DNA of 64,000 nt from Pseudobutyrivibrio sp. (lineage in GTDB: Bacteria; Bacillota; Clostridia; Lachnospirales; Lachnospiraceae), in the NCBI GenBank assembly GCA_024684955.1, contig JAIKWH010000062.1, positions 1 to 64,000 on the forward strand. Direction: 5' to 3'. The notes below the pieces were generated by a model. That model was not told the DNA's origin, did no database searches, and saw only the letters and a program-made list of their open reading frames with translations. Both the position numbers and the translations under genes were made by a program. How positions within the stretch are numbered: position 1 is the first letter of the stretch; each line of letters starts with the position of its first letter. This document shows positions 24,670 through 34,012 of the stretch, piece by piece.

Positions 24670-24944
24670 GGTAAAAACCCTCCATTATTAGTCCTTATAT
24701 ATAATAAGAAATCCCCCAAAAAAATCCATAGATAATTGGCATATTCTGTAATTTGCATTAATAAATGTACATGGACTTTTTCCATAATATAATGTTGTGA
24801 TAACAAACTTATTATACCCTTAATCCCAAGACTTCGCAATCAAAGTATTTGGATTTGCTTGGTAAAAATAGACAAATCACAAGCCTCTCCCTTGTAAAAA
24901 CCAACTAAAAATAAGATTTCGCTTGGGAAATGTTGGGGTTTCGG

Positions 24945-24973
24945 TTGACTAAAAAAATGCTGGGTGCTAGTAT
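24945..24973 (+). promoter_or_regulatory. sigma-A promoter of PTS operon
   Basis: TTGACT (24945-24950), 17-base spacer ending in TGC (extended -10), TAGTAT (24968-24973). The rest of the 372-base gap between the DeoR and PTS genes holds no gene. Confidence 0.82.
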
Positions 24974-24986
24974 TCAAATATACAAA

Positions 24987-25009
24987 TGCATGTCATTTTG
25001 GAACATGCA
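24987..25009 (+). promoter_or_regulatory. candidate DeoR operator
   Basis: Imperfect inverted repeat TGCATG-N11-CATGCA just downstream of the PTS promoter. A related half-site, ATTTGCAT, is also found near 24751 in the regulator's own upstream region. Assignment to the DeoR protein is inference. Confidence 0.45.
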
Positions 25010-25041
25010 AATAGGAGTTTTTTTAGGGAGGTTACTTATTC

Positions 25042-26436
25042 ATGAAAGACAAAATTCAATCTTTTGGCCGATTCCTTTCTGGAATGGTCATGCCAAACAT
25101 CGGCGCGCTGATCGCCTGGGGACTTATTACAGCACTGTTCATCGCAACAGGTTGGTTGCCAAATGAACAACTTAGCACAATGGTAGGACCATTCCTGCAG
25201 TACGTTATTCCAGTTCTTATTGCTTATCAAGGTGGTAAGATGGTTGGCGGACAGCGTGGTGGTATCATGGGTGTTATCGCTACAGTTGGTGTTATCTGTG
25301 GTGAGCCAAACTACACAATGCTTATGGGCGCAATGCTCATGGGACCTTTAGCAGGTTGGGTTATCAAGCAGTTTGACAAGGCTGTTGATGGAAAGATCAA
25401 GGCTGGTTTCGAGATGCTTGTTAACAACTTCTCAGTAGGTATTCTTGGTATGCTTATGGCAATCCTTGGATTCTATGTAATCGGACCTGTTATGGGTGCA
25501 CTTCTTGCAGTATTAAACGGTGGTGTTGATATTCTTGTTAATAACAACGTACTTCCACTTGTTTCAGTTTTCGTTGAGCCTGCAAAGGTTCTCTTCCTTA
25601 ACAACGCTATCAACCATGGTATCTTTACACCACTTGGTGCTCAGCAGGTTGAGGAAATGGGAAGATCAATCTTCTACATGATCGAGACTAACCCTGGTTC
25701 AGGTACAGGTGTAATCCTTGCTTACTGGTTATTCTCAAAGGATAAGACAACACGTGATTCAGCACCAGGTGCACTTATCGTTCACCTCCTTGGTGGTATT
25801 CACGAAATCTATTTCCCATATGTACTTATGAATCCACTGCTTCTTCTTGCAACAATCGGTGGTTCAGTAGTAGCTATGTTCTACAACACAATCTTTGATC
25901 TTGGTCTTGCAGGTCCTGCATCTCCTGGTTCAATCTTTGCATACGTAGGTATGGCAGCAAAGGGACAGACAGTAGCTGTATTCTTCAGTGCTGTTATCGC
26001 AGCAGCAGTTTCATTCGTAATCGCTGCTCCAATCGTTAAACTTGCAAATCCTAAGTCTGATCTTGAGGATGCAACAGCTCAGATGAAGTCTATGAAGGCT
26101 GAGTCAAAGGGCCAGACAGTTGCTTCTACAGCAAATGTTGATTTAAAGGCAGTTAAGGCTATCGTATTTGCATGTGATGCAGGTATGGGTTCAAGCGCAA
26201 TGGGCGCAACAGTTATGCAGAAGAAACTTGACGATGCAGGTCTTGGAGATATCAAGGTTTCTCACTCATCAGTTTCTGAAATCCCAGCAGGTACAAACTT
26301 CGTTATCTGCCACAAGGATTTAGTTGGTCGTGCAACAACAAGTGCTCCAGGAGCTAGGATTGTTACAATCTCTAACTTCATGAATGCACCTGAGTATGAT
26401 CAGGTTGTAGCTGAAATTAAGGCTGCTCGCAATTAA
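25042..26436 (+). CDS. PTS mannitol-type transporter, EIICB
   Basis: 464 residues. The IIC membrane domain spans about 1-340 (LSGMVMPNIGALIAWGLITALF; the conserved GGIHEIYFPYVLM near 253). After a short linker a IIB domain follows, with the phosphorylated Cys378 in FACDAGMGSSAMGA. There is no IIA domain. It takes up and phosphorylates a hexitol, mannitol by similarity. The next gene encodes a near-identical IIC fused to IIA, so the two together carry all domains of a full MtlA. Codon use is strongly biased, suggesting high expression. Confidence 0.92.
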   Translation: MKDKIQSFGRFLSGMVMPNIGALIAWGLITALFIATGWLPNEQLSTMVGPFLQYVIPVLIAYQGGKMVGGQRGGIMGVIATVGVICGEPNYTMLMGAMLMGPLAGWVIKQFDKAVDGKIKAGFEMLVNNFSVGILGMLMAILGFYVIGPVMGALLAVLNGGVDILVNNNVLPLVSVFVEPAKVLFLNNAINHGIFTPLGAQQVEEMGRSIFYMIETNPGSGTGVILAYWLFSKDKTTRDSAPGALIVHLLGGIHEIYFPYVLMNPLLLLATIGGSVVAMFYNTIFDLGLAGPASPGSIFAYVGMAAKGQTVAVFFSAVIAAAVSFVIAAPIVKLANPKSDLEDATAQMKSMKAESKGQTVASTANVDLKAVKAIVFACDAGMGSSAMGATVMQKKLDDAGLGDIKVSHSSVSEIPAGTNFVICHKDLVGRATTSAPGARIVTISNFMNAPEYDQVVAEIKAARN

Positions 26437-26466
26437 TTAATTCTCATAGACAAAGGAAAAAAGAGA

Positions 26467-28035
26467 ATGAAAGATAAAATTCAATCATTTGGCCGTTTCC
26501 TTAGCGGAATGGTAATGCCAAATATCGGGGCCCTGATTGCATGGGGACTTATTACAGCATTGTTCATCGCAACAGGCTGGTTACCAAACGAAGAATTAAG
26601 CACAATGGTAGGACCATTCCTGTCTTATGTTATTCCGGTTCTTATCGCCTTCCAAGGCGGTAAGATGGTAGCCGGACAGCGTGGTGCGGTTATGGGTGTT
26701 ATCGCTACAGTTGGTGTTATCTGTGGTGAGCCAAACTACACAATGCTCATGGGCGCTATGCTCATGGGACCTTTAGCAGGTTGGGTTATCAAGCAGTTTG
26801 ACAAGGCTGTTGATGGAAAGATCAAGGCCGGTTTCGAGATGCTTGTTAACAACTTCTCAGTAGGTATTCTTGGTATGCTTATGGCAATCCTTGGATTCTA
26901 TGTAATCGGACCTGTTATGGGCGCAATTCTTGCAGTATTAAATGGTGGAGTTGATGTTCTTGTTAACAACAACTTACTTCCACTTGTTTCTATATTCGTT
27001 GAGCCTGCAAAGGTTCTATTCCTTAACAATGCTATCAACCATGGTATTTTTACACCACTTGGTGCTCAGCAGGTTGAGGAAATGGGAAGGTCAATTTTCT
27101 ACATGATCGAGACAAACCCAGGTTCAGGTACAGGTGTAATCCTTGCTTACTGGTTATTCTCAAAGGATAAATTGACAAGGGATTCTGCCCCAGGTGCACT
27201 TATCGTTCACCTTCTCGGAGGAATTCACGAGATTTACTTCCCATATGTCCTTATGAATCCACTGCTTCTTCTTGCAACAATCGGTGGTTCAGTAGTGGCT
27301 ATGTTCTACAACACAATCTTTGATCTTGGTCTTGCAGGTCCTGCATCTCCTGGTTCAATCTTTGCATACGTAGGTATGGCAGCAAAGGGACAGACTATAG
27401 CAGTACTTTTCAGTGCGGTTATAGCAGCAGCTGTGTCATTTGTAATTGCAGTTCCTATAGTTAGACTTGCAAATCCAAAGACAGAGAGTCTTGAGGATGC
27501 AACAGCTCAGATGAAGTCTATGAAGGCTGAATCTAAAGGAGAGACAGTAGTGGCACCTGCAAAGGAAGACACTGTTGCTTGTCCTGAATCAAATGATTCA
27601 CAGGATTATCGCGATGGGGTTTTGCTTAAGAAGAATATTATTCTTAATACAACTGCTAAAACAAAAGAAGAGGCAGTTAAGTTGATTGGCGAAATGTTCT
27701 GTAAATGTGGTTATACCACTCCTAAATATACAGAGGCTATGTTAGAAAAAGAAAAAGTTTTCAATACATACCTCGGAAATGGTGTTTCTATTCCTCACGG
27801 AGTAGAAGAGATGAGAAGTGAAATTCTCAACTCAGGTGTAGTAGTGCTCACAAGCCGTGATGGCATTGATTGGGGCAATGGCAATAAGGCTAACCTTATT
27901 GTTGGTGTTGCTTCAGTTGGTGATGAGCATATGAAGACTTTACAGAATATTGCATTACACTGTGGAAGCCCAGCAGATGTTGAAAAGATCATTAACCTGG
28001 ACGTAGATGGTGTATATGACATTTTCAAAGGTTAA
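26467..28035 (+). CDS. PTS mannitol-type transporter, EIICA
   Basis: 522 residues. The first about 340 are a IIC domain differing from the upstream copy at only about 16 positions by eye. The C-terminal part (about 380-522) is a mannitol/fructose-type IIA domain with phosphorylated His444 in SIPHGVEEM. There is no IIB domain. It would receive phosphate from HPr through IIA and pass it to the IIB of the neighbouring protein. The pair seems to come from duplication with complementary domain loss. Confidence 0.92.
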   Translation: MKDKIQSFGRFLSGMVMPNIGALIAWGLITALFIATGWLPNEELSTMVGPFLSYVIPVLIAFQGGKMVAGQRGAVMGVIATVGVICGEPNYTMLMGAMLMGPLAGWVIKQFDKAVDGKIKAGFEMLVNNFSVGILGMLMAILGFYVIGPVMGAILAVLNGGVDVLVNNNLLPLVSIFVEPAKVLFLNNAINHGIFTPLGAQQVEEMGRSIFYMIETNPGSGTGVILAYWLFSKDKLTRDSAPGALIVHLLGGIHEIYFPYVLMNPLLLLATIGGSVVAMFYNTIFDLGLAGPASPGSIFAYVGMAAKGQTIAVLFSAVIAAAVSFVIAVPIVRLANPKTESLEDATAQMKSMKAESKGETVVAPAKEDTVACPESNDSQDYRDGVLLKKNIILNTTAKTKEEAVKLIGEMFCKCGYTTPKYTEAMLEKEKVFNTYLGNGVSIPHGVEEMRSEILNSGVVVLTSRDGIDWGNGNKANLIVGVASVGDEHMKTLQNIALHCGSPADVEKIINLDVDGVYDIFKG

Positions 28036-28068
28036 GAAAAAATATTCATTTTACAGGAGGTATGCGCT

Positions 28069-29334
28069 GTGAAAACAAAAGCAGTAAGAATGTATGGTGA
28101 AATGGATCTCAGACTTGAGGAGTTTGAACTCCCTGAGATTAAGGATGATGAGATATTAGCAAAGATTTACTCTGATAGTATCTGCATGTCTACCTACAAA
28201 TTAGTAAAACAAGGAAAGAAGCATAAACGTGCACCACAGAATATTGATACTAATCCTATTATTACAGGTCACGAATTTGCCGGCGTTATTGTCAAGGTTG
28301 GTAAGAAGTGGCAGGATCAGTTCAAGCCAGGTATGCGTTTTGCTCAGCAGCCAGCGTTAAATTATAAGGGTAGTATGGCATCCCCTGGATATTCATACGA
28401 GTACTACGGCGGCGACACAGAGTATTGCATATTCCCTCATGAGACAATGGAGTGCAACGCACTTATGCCATTTGATGGCGACAGCTTTTATAAGGCATCA
28501 CTTGGTGAGCCTCTCAGCTGTTCAATCGGTGCTTTCCATGCTCAGTATCATACCAGCAGACATAATTATGAGCATATAATGGGACCAAAGGAAAACGGCA
28601 ACATGATTATCATGGGTGGTTGTGGACCAATGGGACTTGGCGCTGTGGCTTATGCTATTGGTGGCCCTTACAACATTAAACGTGTAGTTGTTACAGATGT
28701 AGATGATGCTAAGATCGAAAGAGCTAAGCAGGTTATGCCAATTGAGTTCGCTAAGGAGCATGGCGTTGAGCTTATCTATGCTAATACAGCAAAGATGACA
28801 GATGCTACTAAAGAACTTATTGAGATCGCTGATGGAAAGGGATATGACGACGTATTAGTTTATGTTCCAATCCCAGCAGTTTGTGAACTTGCTGATTCTG
28901 TTATGGCATTTGATGGATGTATGAGTTTCTTCTCAGGACCATCAGATAATACATTCTCAGCAAAAATCAATCTTTACAACTGCCACTACAATGCTACTCA
29001 TATTATGGGTACTACTGGTGGAACAAACGAAGATTTGATTGAAGCTAACGAACTTGTAGCAAAGGGAGTTATTGATCCTTCTGTTATGGTTACACATGTT
29101 GGCGGTATCGATTCTATCGCAGAAACAACACTTCATCTTCCAGAAATTCCTGGTGGAAAGAAGTTATGCTATACACAGTTCGAAATGCCATTAACTGCTA
29201 TTGAAGATTTTGGCAAATTAGGCGAAAAAGATCCATTCTTTAAGAAATTGGATGAGTGCTGTAAAGCACACAGAGGTCTCTGGAATCCAGAGGCAGAAAA
29301 GATGATATTTGAACATTTTAATGTTGAAATATAG
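28069..29334 (+). CDS. zinc-type polyol/ketose-phosphate dehydrogenase (SorE-like)
   Basis: 421 residues, MDR family. It begins with GTG, eight bases after AGGAGG. Motifs: ITGHEFAGVIVKVG (about 64-77), GEPLSCSIGAFHA (about 145-157) and the nucleotide-binding MGGCGPMGLGAVAYA (about 184-198). Overall layout and motifs such as GYSYEYYGGDTEYC resemble L-sorbose-1-phosphate reductase (SorE). Its place after the PTS genes suggests it oxidises the imported hexitol phosphate (or reduces a ketose phosphate). A classical MtlD is not present in this operon. Confidence 0.8.
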   Translation: MKTKAVRMYGEMDLRLEEFELPEIKDDEILAKIYSDSICMSTYKLVKQGKKHKRAPQNIDTNPIITGHEFAGVIVKVGKKWQDQFKPGMRFAQQPALNYKGSMASPGYSYEYYGGDTEYCIFPHETMECNALMPFDGDSFYKASLGEPLSCSIGAFHAQYHTSRHNYEHIMGPKENGNMIIMGGCGPMGLGAVAYAIGGPYNIKRVVVTDVDDAKIERAKQVMPIEFAKEHGVELIYANTAKMTDATKELIEIADGKGYDDVLVYVPIPAVCELADSVMAFDGCMSFFSGPSDNTFSAKINLYNCHYNATHIMGTTGGTNEDLIEANELVAKGVIDPSVMVTHVGGIDSIAETTLHLPEIPGGKKLCYTQFEMPLTAIEDFGKLGEKDPFFKKLDECCKAHRGLWNPEAEKMIFEHFNVEI

Positions 29335-29343
29335 TTGTTTCCT

Positions 29344-30123
29344 TTACCTTTTTGGGCTTCGCCCAAATACCTCTAAGTTCATGTTAAGACGGCCCTTCTT
29401 TGTTGGGCCGCCGTCATGAACAAATTTAAATTTTCCAAAGCCACGAAGGGATACTGTATCACCCTCTGATAGCAGTTTATCGTTATTTTCAATTATATGA
29501 CCATTTACAGAGACTTTTTTCTCTGTGAAATAACTGATTGTATCCTTTCGTGAAATATTATAGACTTTGGCGATCACGGCATCTGCTCTTGGAGAAGATA
29601 CCTGAATAGTGATCGATGAAATGGACTCCTTGATATAGGATTCTGGCAGCTCACTAATTGAGCATTTAACATTGTTTCTTCCTACGGAAACAAAGTTCTC
29701 TAACAAATATTCGGCGGTAGATTCGTCCACATAGATGTAAGCATCCATGTGATCCACGAAGATATCGCCGAATTTTTTTCTATCTATTCCAAGGCTCATA
29801 AGAGAGCCCAGGTAGTCTCTGTGAGTATATTCTTTGGCAAATTTTTTTGCCAATGGTTCCACCTTGATACATTTAATTGGAAAATCTACATTGTATCCCA
29901 TGTAATCTTCATTTCCAAAGCGAACCATCTTTCTTTCGCAGGATTCATTGCCACCAAAAAGATCATAAGGCACTGGTGCAAAGTTTTTATCTCGACATGC
30001 CTGATAAAAGATTTCCTGTCCTGCCATACCGAGAAAGTCACTAAAACAATATATATTATTTGAGTATGCCCTCTGGGACAACTCAATTAATCTCTTATAT
30101 AAAAGTTTCTCTTCTGAATTCAT
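29344..30123 (-). CDS. ylmH: YlmH-type S4 RNA-binding protein
   Basis: Start placed at the ATG at 30123, eight bases after GAGAGG. The 259 residues have an N-terminal part with RFGNEDYMGYNVDFPIKCIKVEP and DYLGSLMSLGIDRKKFGDI, and a C-terminal S4 domain (PRADAVIAKVYNISRKDTISYFTEKKVSVNG, about 175-205). YlmH binds the ribosome and is implicated in rescue of obstructed 50S subunits. It is usually in the cell-division cluster; here it stands alone, divergent from a HAD gene. Confidence 0.9.
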   Translation of the reverse strand: MNSEEKLLYKRLIELSQRAYSNNIYCFSDFLGMAGQEIFYQACRDKNFAPVPYDLFGGNESCERKMVRFGNEDYMGYNVDFPIKCIKVEPLAKKFAKEYTHRDYLGSLMSLGIDRKKFGDIFVDHMDAYIYVDESTAEYLLENFVSVGRNNVKCSISELPESYIKESISSITIQVSSPRADAVIAKVYNISRKDTISYFTEKKVSVNGHIIENNDKLLSEGDTVSLRGFGKFKFVHDGGPTKKGRLNMNLEVFGRSPKR

Positions 30124-30216
30124 TTTAGTACCTCTCAATGCCTTTAATTGGTTTTAATTATATATAAAATCATTTAAAATAAAAGGGATGTATATTTAGA
30201 AAGTTGGTAATGCAGT

Positions 30217-30855
30217 ATGAATAAAATTAATACAGATGGAATTATATTTGACTTGGATGGCACAGTTTGGGATAACACTCCTATATTTGCAAAAGCATGG
30301 ACAGATGCCTGCCAAAAAAGAGGTTATGATGTTGTATTTACAGCAGATCGATTAAAGGAATTGTTTGGCCAGACTATGACAGATATTGCAGATCAATCCA
30401 TTCCAGATGAGAGTCCTGAAAGGAGATATGCAACACTTAAAGCCTGTGAGGAGGAGGAAATGTTGGCCCTTTATGCAAGCCCAGTAGATACCTTTTATCC
30501 AGGCCTCATTGACCTTATAAAGGGACTGAGTAAAAGAGTAAACTTATATGTGGTAAGTAATTGCCAGCAGGGCTATATAGAGTCATTCCTTGAGAGAGGA
30601 AATCTGGAGGAGTATTTTACAGACTTCATTTGTTACGGAGACAACGGCCTTGGTAAGGCAGACAACATAAAACTTATTGTAGAAAAAAATAATATTAAGC
30701 ACCCTATTTATGTGGGGGATATTCAAAAGGACAAGGACGCCTGTGACCAGGCTGGTGTTGATTTCGTTTGGGCTTCATATGGATATGATGAAAAGGTTGA
30801 TTCATATGTGGCAAAGATAGACAGCATTGGAGAATTAAATGAGTTGATTTCTTAG
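30217..30855 (+). CDS. HAD-superfamily phosphatase
   Basis: 212 residues with HAD motif I DLDGTVWDN (about 11-19), motif II VVSNCQQG (about 107) and motif IV YVGDIQKDKDACDQAG (about 166). The helical cap after motif I fits phosphoglycolate-phosphatase-like enzymes. The substrate cannot be read from sequence. It starts a group of same-strand genes with short gaps (to AlaX, YARHG and Ung). Confidence 0.88.
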   Translation: MNKINTDGIIFDLDGTVWDNTPIFAKAWTDACQKRGYDVVFTADRLKELFGQTMTDIADQSIPDESPERRYATLKACEEEEMLALYASPVDTFYPGLIDLIKGLSKRVNLYVVSNCQQGYIESFLERGNLEEYFTDFICYGDNGLGKADNIKLIVEKNNIKHPIYVGDIQKDKDACDQAGVDFVWASYGYDEKVDSYVAKIDSIGELNELIS

Positions 30856-30866
30856 GAGGCTATTTC

Positions 30867-31286
30867 ATGAAATATAATGTAGAGGCAATATTTGAAGATT
30901 ATTCATATTTAGGTGGGGTAAAAAAGAAGGCAGACTATGACCATAATTTTAATCTTTTTATGGAAAAGCGTTTTCCCCTTTTAGAGGAATTCCTTAATAG
31001 TGAGGATATACAAACTGAGAGCCAGGCTTTTTGCCAGCAAATGTTTGATGCTTTCAGCAAGAGGGGCAAGATTTCTGCAGGCAATCAGATGGACCTTAAT
31101 TATTTTGCTATTTATTATATTTTCCCATCTATTTTAAAGGAGAGAGAAAACGGAAAAGAAATCTGTGATATCTTGAGAGACACATGGAATTCATTTTTTA
31201 AGGCCCAAATCAATTACACAGATTTTGACAGTTTGAGAGAGGGATTTCAGGCAAAATTCTTTGGGATTCCAATCGGAAAGAATTAA
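30867..31286 (+). CDS. unknown protein (139 aa)
   Basis: I do not recognise a domain. The 139-residue cytoplasmic protein is mostly helical, rich in Phe and Tyr, without signal or membrane segment (YFAIYYIFPSILKERENGKEICDILRDTWNSFFKAQIN near 80-117). AGGAGG precedes its ATG. It lies 11 bases after the HAD gene and 2 bases before the AlaX gene, so it is almost certainly translated as part of that operon. Confidence 0.85.
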   Translation: MKYNVEAIFEDYSYLGGVKKKADYDHNFNLFMEKRFPLLEEFLNSEDIQTESQAFCQQMFDAFSKRGKISAGNQMDLNYFAIYYIFPSILKERENGKEICDILRDTWNSFFKAQINYTDFDSLREGFQAKFFGIPIGKN

Positions 31287-31288
31287 TA

Positions 31289-32452
31289 ATGAAAAGTATT
31301 TGCTTATATGATCAGGACCCCTTTTTAAAAGAGTTTACAGCCAAGCTTGTGAGCATTACAGAAAATGAAAAGGGCCTTTGTTTAGAACTAAATCAAACAG
31401 TGTTTTTCCCTGAACAGGGAGGACAAAGTTCAGATATTGGTATCCTTGGGGGATTTCATGTATATGATGTGCAAATTAACCAGGGGACCATTCTCCATTA
31501 TTGCACTAATGAGGGTAATATTCCTTTGCCAAAACCTGGAGATGAAATAAGGGGAGCGATTGATTGGGAACACAGGTTTAACAACATGCAACAGCACTCT
31601 GGAGAGCATGTATTTACAGGCTTGTGCCATAATGAATACGGGGCAGAAAATGTTGGATTTCACCTTAGCGACAATACAGTCACCTTGGATTTAAACATTA
31701 ATCTTGGTCCTGAGCAGATTGCGCACATAGAGAGGGAGGCAAACCTTGTAATAGCAAGAGATTTGCCAATAAAGGCCTACTATCCTAGCAAGGAGGAGGC
31801 TCAAGAAATTGTCTATAGGTCTAAAAAGGAAATTGATTCTGACCTTAGATTGGTAGAGATAGAAGGGATTGATACATGCGCTTGTTGCGCCCCTCATGTA
31901 AAGACCACCGGGCAGATAGGGATGATAAAGGTGGTGTCCTTTAATAAATACAAGGGAGGCACCAGGGTATATATTGCCTGCGGACTGAGGGCCTTGGCTG
32001 ATTACAATAGGAGGATGGATTTGCTTGCAAGGTCATACCAGGCCTTGAGTTGCAGTGAGGATGACCTACCAGACAAAGTGGCAGATATGATAGCTGCCAA
32101 CAAAAATCTCCAGTTTCAACTGTCTAGCCTAAAGGGGCAAATCCTTATGGAGCAAGTATCAAAAACTGACCCAAATGAGAATAAACTCCTGATTTTCACA
32201 ACTGGGGCAGATGTCAAAAATATGCGTGAAGGAATAAATTCATTTTTAAAGACTCATGACGGAGAAGCCTTCATATTTTCTGGAGATGACGTAAATGGGT
32301 ATAATTTTGTAATTGGATCAAACATCTCAGATTGCATGGAAATATCAAGGAATATTAAAGATAGATTTAGGGGAAAATGGGGAGGAAGTTCTAAAATGAT
32401 ACAGGGCAATCTCCTCGCCTGCGAAAAAGATATAAGAAAAATGTTTGAATGA
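31289..32452 (+). CDS. alanyl-tRNA editing protein AlaX (long type)
   Basis: 387 residues. Zinc ligands are His103 and His107 in HSGEH and Cys199 and His203 in CCAPH. An N-terminal EQGGQSSD stretch matches the AlaRS-like beta-barrel, and the C-terminal about 130 residues (TTGADVKNMREGIN, WGGSSKMIQG) match the DHHA1 domain. It removes serine or glycine wrongly attached to tRNA-Ala. The stop overlaps the open frame of the next gene. Confidence 0.9.
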   Translation: MKSICLYDQDPFLKEFTAKLVSITENEKGLCLELNQTVFFPEQGGQSSDIGILGGFHVYDVQINQGTILHYCTNEGNIPLPKPGDEIRGAIDWEHRFNNMQQHSGEHVFTGLCHNEYGAENVGFHLSDNTVTLDLNINLGPEQIAHIEREANLVIARDLPIKAYYPSKEEAQEIVYRSKKEIDSDLRLVEIEGIDTCACCAPHVKTTGQIGMIKVVSFNKYKGGTRVYIACGLRALADYNRRMDLLARSYQALSCSEDDLPDKVADMIAANKNLQFQLSSLKGQILMEQVSKTDPNENKLLIFTTGADVKNMREGINSFLKTHDGEAFIFSGDDVNGYNFVIGSNISDCMEISRNIKDRFRGKWGGSSKMIQGNLLACEKDIRKMFE

Positions 32453-32478
32453 GTAAAAATTTCGGGGAGGACAATTTT

Positions 32479-33195
32479 ATGACACGCCAAGAAAGAGAAG
32501 AACGACTAGAAAAAAGGCGAAGAATACGAGTAAGAAGAGCCAAAAGAATTGCAGCGGAACTGGCCATTTGTATTTCCATAGGAATAGTAGCAGGTATTCT
32601 CACCTATATTATTTTGGATGGTAGAGGCGATGCGGCCAAGGCCCTCACCCCAGCGGATGACGCCAAAATTGAGGAAGTGGTTGAATCAGAAATAGAAGAG
32701 GAAAAAGGTAATCCTGATGTGGTTGATGCCCTGGAAAAAGAAGGGAATGAACCAGAGGAAGAGGATGAGGATAAGACAAAAACTATAGACAAGTCATCCT
32801 ATGTAGAAAGCATCAGGTCCTGGTCTGATGAGGAAATCACGGCGGCCATTTCTGAGAGAAAGGGTTATTTAAGCCAGACCAAGTATTACAGTCAGGTATC
32901 CTCATATCTTGCATCAAAAGGCATATCAGAGGAAGATGGCCAGTGCATTTACCTGTTTGATACTGCAAGAACCTTATATACAGCAGAGGATTTCCAAGGG
33001 ATTTCACCTGATGTTATTCGCATAATCAAAAATGAGATATATGCCAGACATGGTTACAGCTTTAGGGACCCAGATCTTTACAACTATTTTATGGGTCAGA
33101 TTTGGTATAGCCCAAGTGTCTTGGCAGAAGATTTTTCAGAGGAGATATTTTCAGAGACAGAGGTTAAAAACCTTGACCTTATCAATGCTCTGTAG
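32479..33195 (+). CDS. membrane protein with YARHG domain
   Basis: Start placed at ATG 32479, eight bases after GGGGAGG; the track ATG at 32449 has no such site. The 238 residues have a basic N-terminus, a membrane helix (about 28-48), a long acidic low-complexity linker (about 55-105) and a C-terminal YARHG domain ([23 protein letters not shown], about 185-207). The positive-inside rule puts YARHG outside the cell. This domain is common in extracellular proteins of unknown role. Confidence 0.85.
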   Translation: MTRQEREERLEKRRRIRVRRAKRIAAELAICISIGIVAGILTYIILDGRGDAAKALTPADDAKIEEVVESEIEEEKGNPDVVDALEKEGNEPEEEDEDKTKTIDKSSYVESIRSWSDEEITAAISERKGYLSQTKYYSQVSSYLASKGISEEDGQCIYLFDTARTLYTAEDFQGISPDVIRIIKNEIYARHGYSFRDPDLYNYFMGQIWYSPSVLAEDFSEEIFSETEVKNLDLINAL

Positions 33196-33203
33196 GAATA
33201 AAA

Positions 33204-33878
33204 ATGTCAGCAATTTCAAATGATTGGCTTGAACCCCTCAGTCCGGAGTTTAAAAAGCCTTACTACAAAGATTTATATGAGAGTGTAAAAAGAGAATACA
33301 GCCAGGGGCCTGTTTATCCACCGGCTGATGATATTTTTAACGCCTTTGATTTTACGCCCTTATCTCAGGTAAAGGTGGTAATTATAGGCCAGGACCCATA
33401 TCACGAGCCAGGCCAGGCTCATGGTCTTTGCTTTTCTGTAAAGCCAGGGGTAAAGACACCCCCATCCCTTGTTAATATCTATAAGGAATTGCAGGATGAT
33501 TTGGGACTGAAAATTCCCAACAATGGTTATTTAGAAAAGTGGGCAAGACAGGGTGTCCTTATGCTCAACAACGTGCTTACAGTGCGGGCCCACGAGGCCA
33601 ACTCCCACAAAAATCTTGGCTGGGAGCAATTTACTGATGCTGTTATTGATATATTAAACAAACAGGACAGACCTATAGTATTCCTTTTATGGGGCAGTCC
33701 TGCAGCAAAAAAATGTGTCAAATTAAATAATAGCAATCATCTAATTCTAAAAGCAGCTCATCCAAGTCCACTGTCAGCCTACAGAGGGTTTTTTGGCTGC
33801 AAACATTTCTCAAAGACCAATGAATTTCTCGCTTCTAAAGGCCTTAGTCCAATTGATTGGCAAATAGAGGATTTATAA
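33204..33878 (+). CDS. ung: uracil-DNA glycosylase
   Basis: 224 residues, family 1. The water-activating motif [13 protein letters not shown] contains Asp64; LLWGSPA and the [17 protein letters not shown] loop near the end hold the catalytic His. It removes uracil from DNA. It lies eight bases after the YARHG gene. Confidence 0.97.
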   Translation: MSAISNDWLEPLSPEFKKPYYKDLYESVKREYSQGPVYPPADDIFNAFDFTPLSQVKVVIIGQDPYHEPGQAHGLCFSVKPGVKTPPSLVNIYKELQDDLGLKIPNNGYLEKWARQGVLMLNNVLTVRAHEANSHKNLGWEQFTDAVIDILNKQDRPIVFLLWGSPAAKKCVKLNNSNHLILKAAHPSPLSAYRGFFGCKHFSKTNEFLASKGLSPIDWQIEDL

Positions 33879-34012
33879 GGATTATTCACAGAAAGTTCAA
33901 AGAGTCTCTATTGAGGATTTTTGTATTATGAACTAATATTTTATTAAGAGAAATTCCGCAATTTTTAGGATTTGACAAGCAAAAAAGTAAAGGCAAATTT
34001 ATTTGTTTTCGT
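33879..34012. other. intergenic region without clear signals
   Basis: AT-rich gap before the hybrid kinase. TTGACA is present at 33972-33977, but no -10 at proper spacing is obvious and no clear ribosome binding site precedes the ATG at 34013. No terminator is seen for the upstream operon. Confidence 0.4.

Noticed and set aside
24670-25041. extra small genes in the DeoR-PTS gap (for example track ORFs at 24657-24839 and 24930-25166)
   Set aside because: These frames lack ribosome binding sites and overlap the promoter and operator region; the second runs into the PTS gene in another frame.
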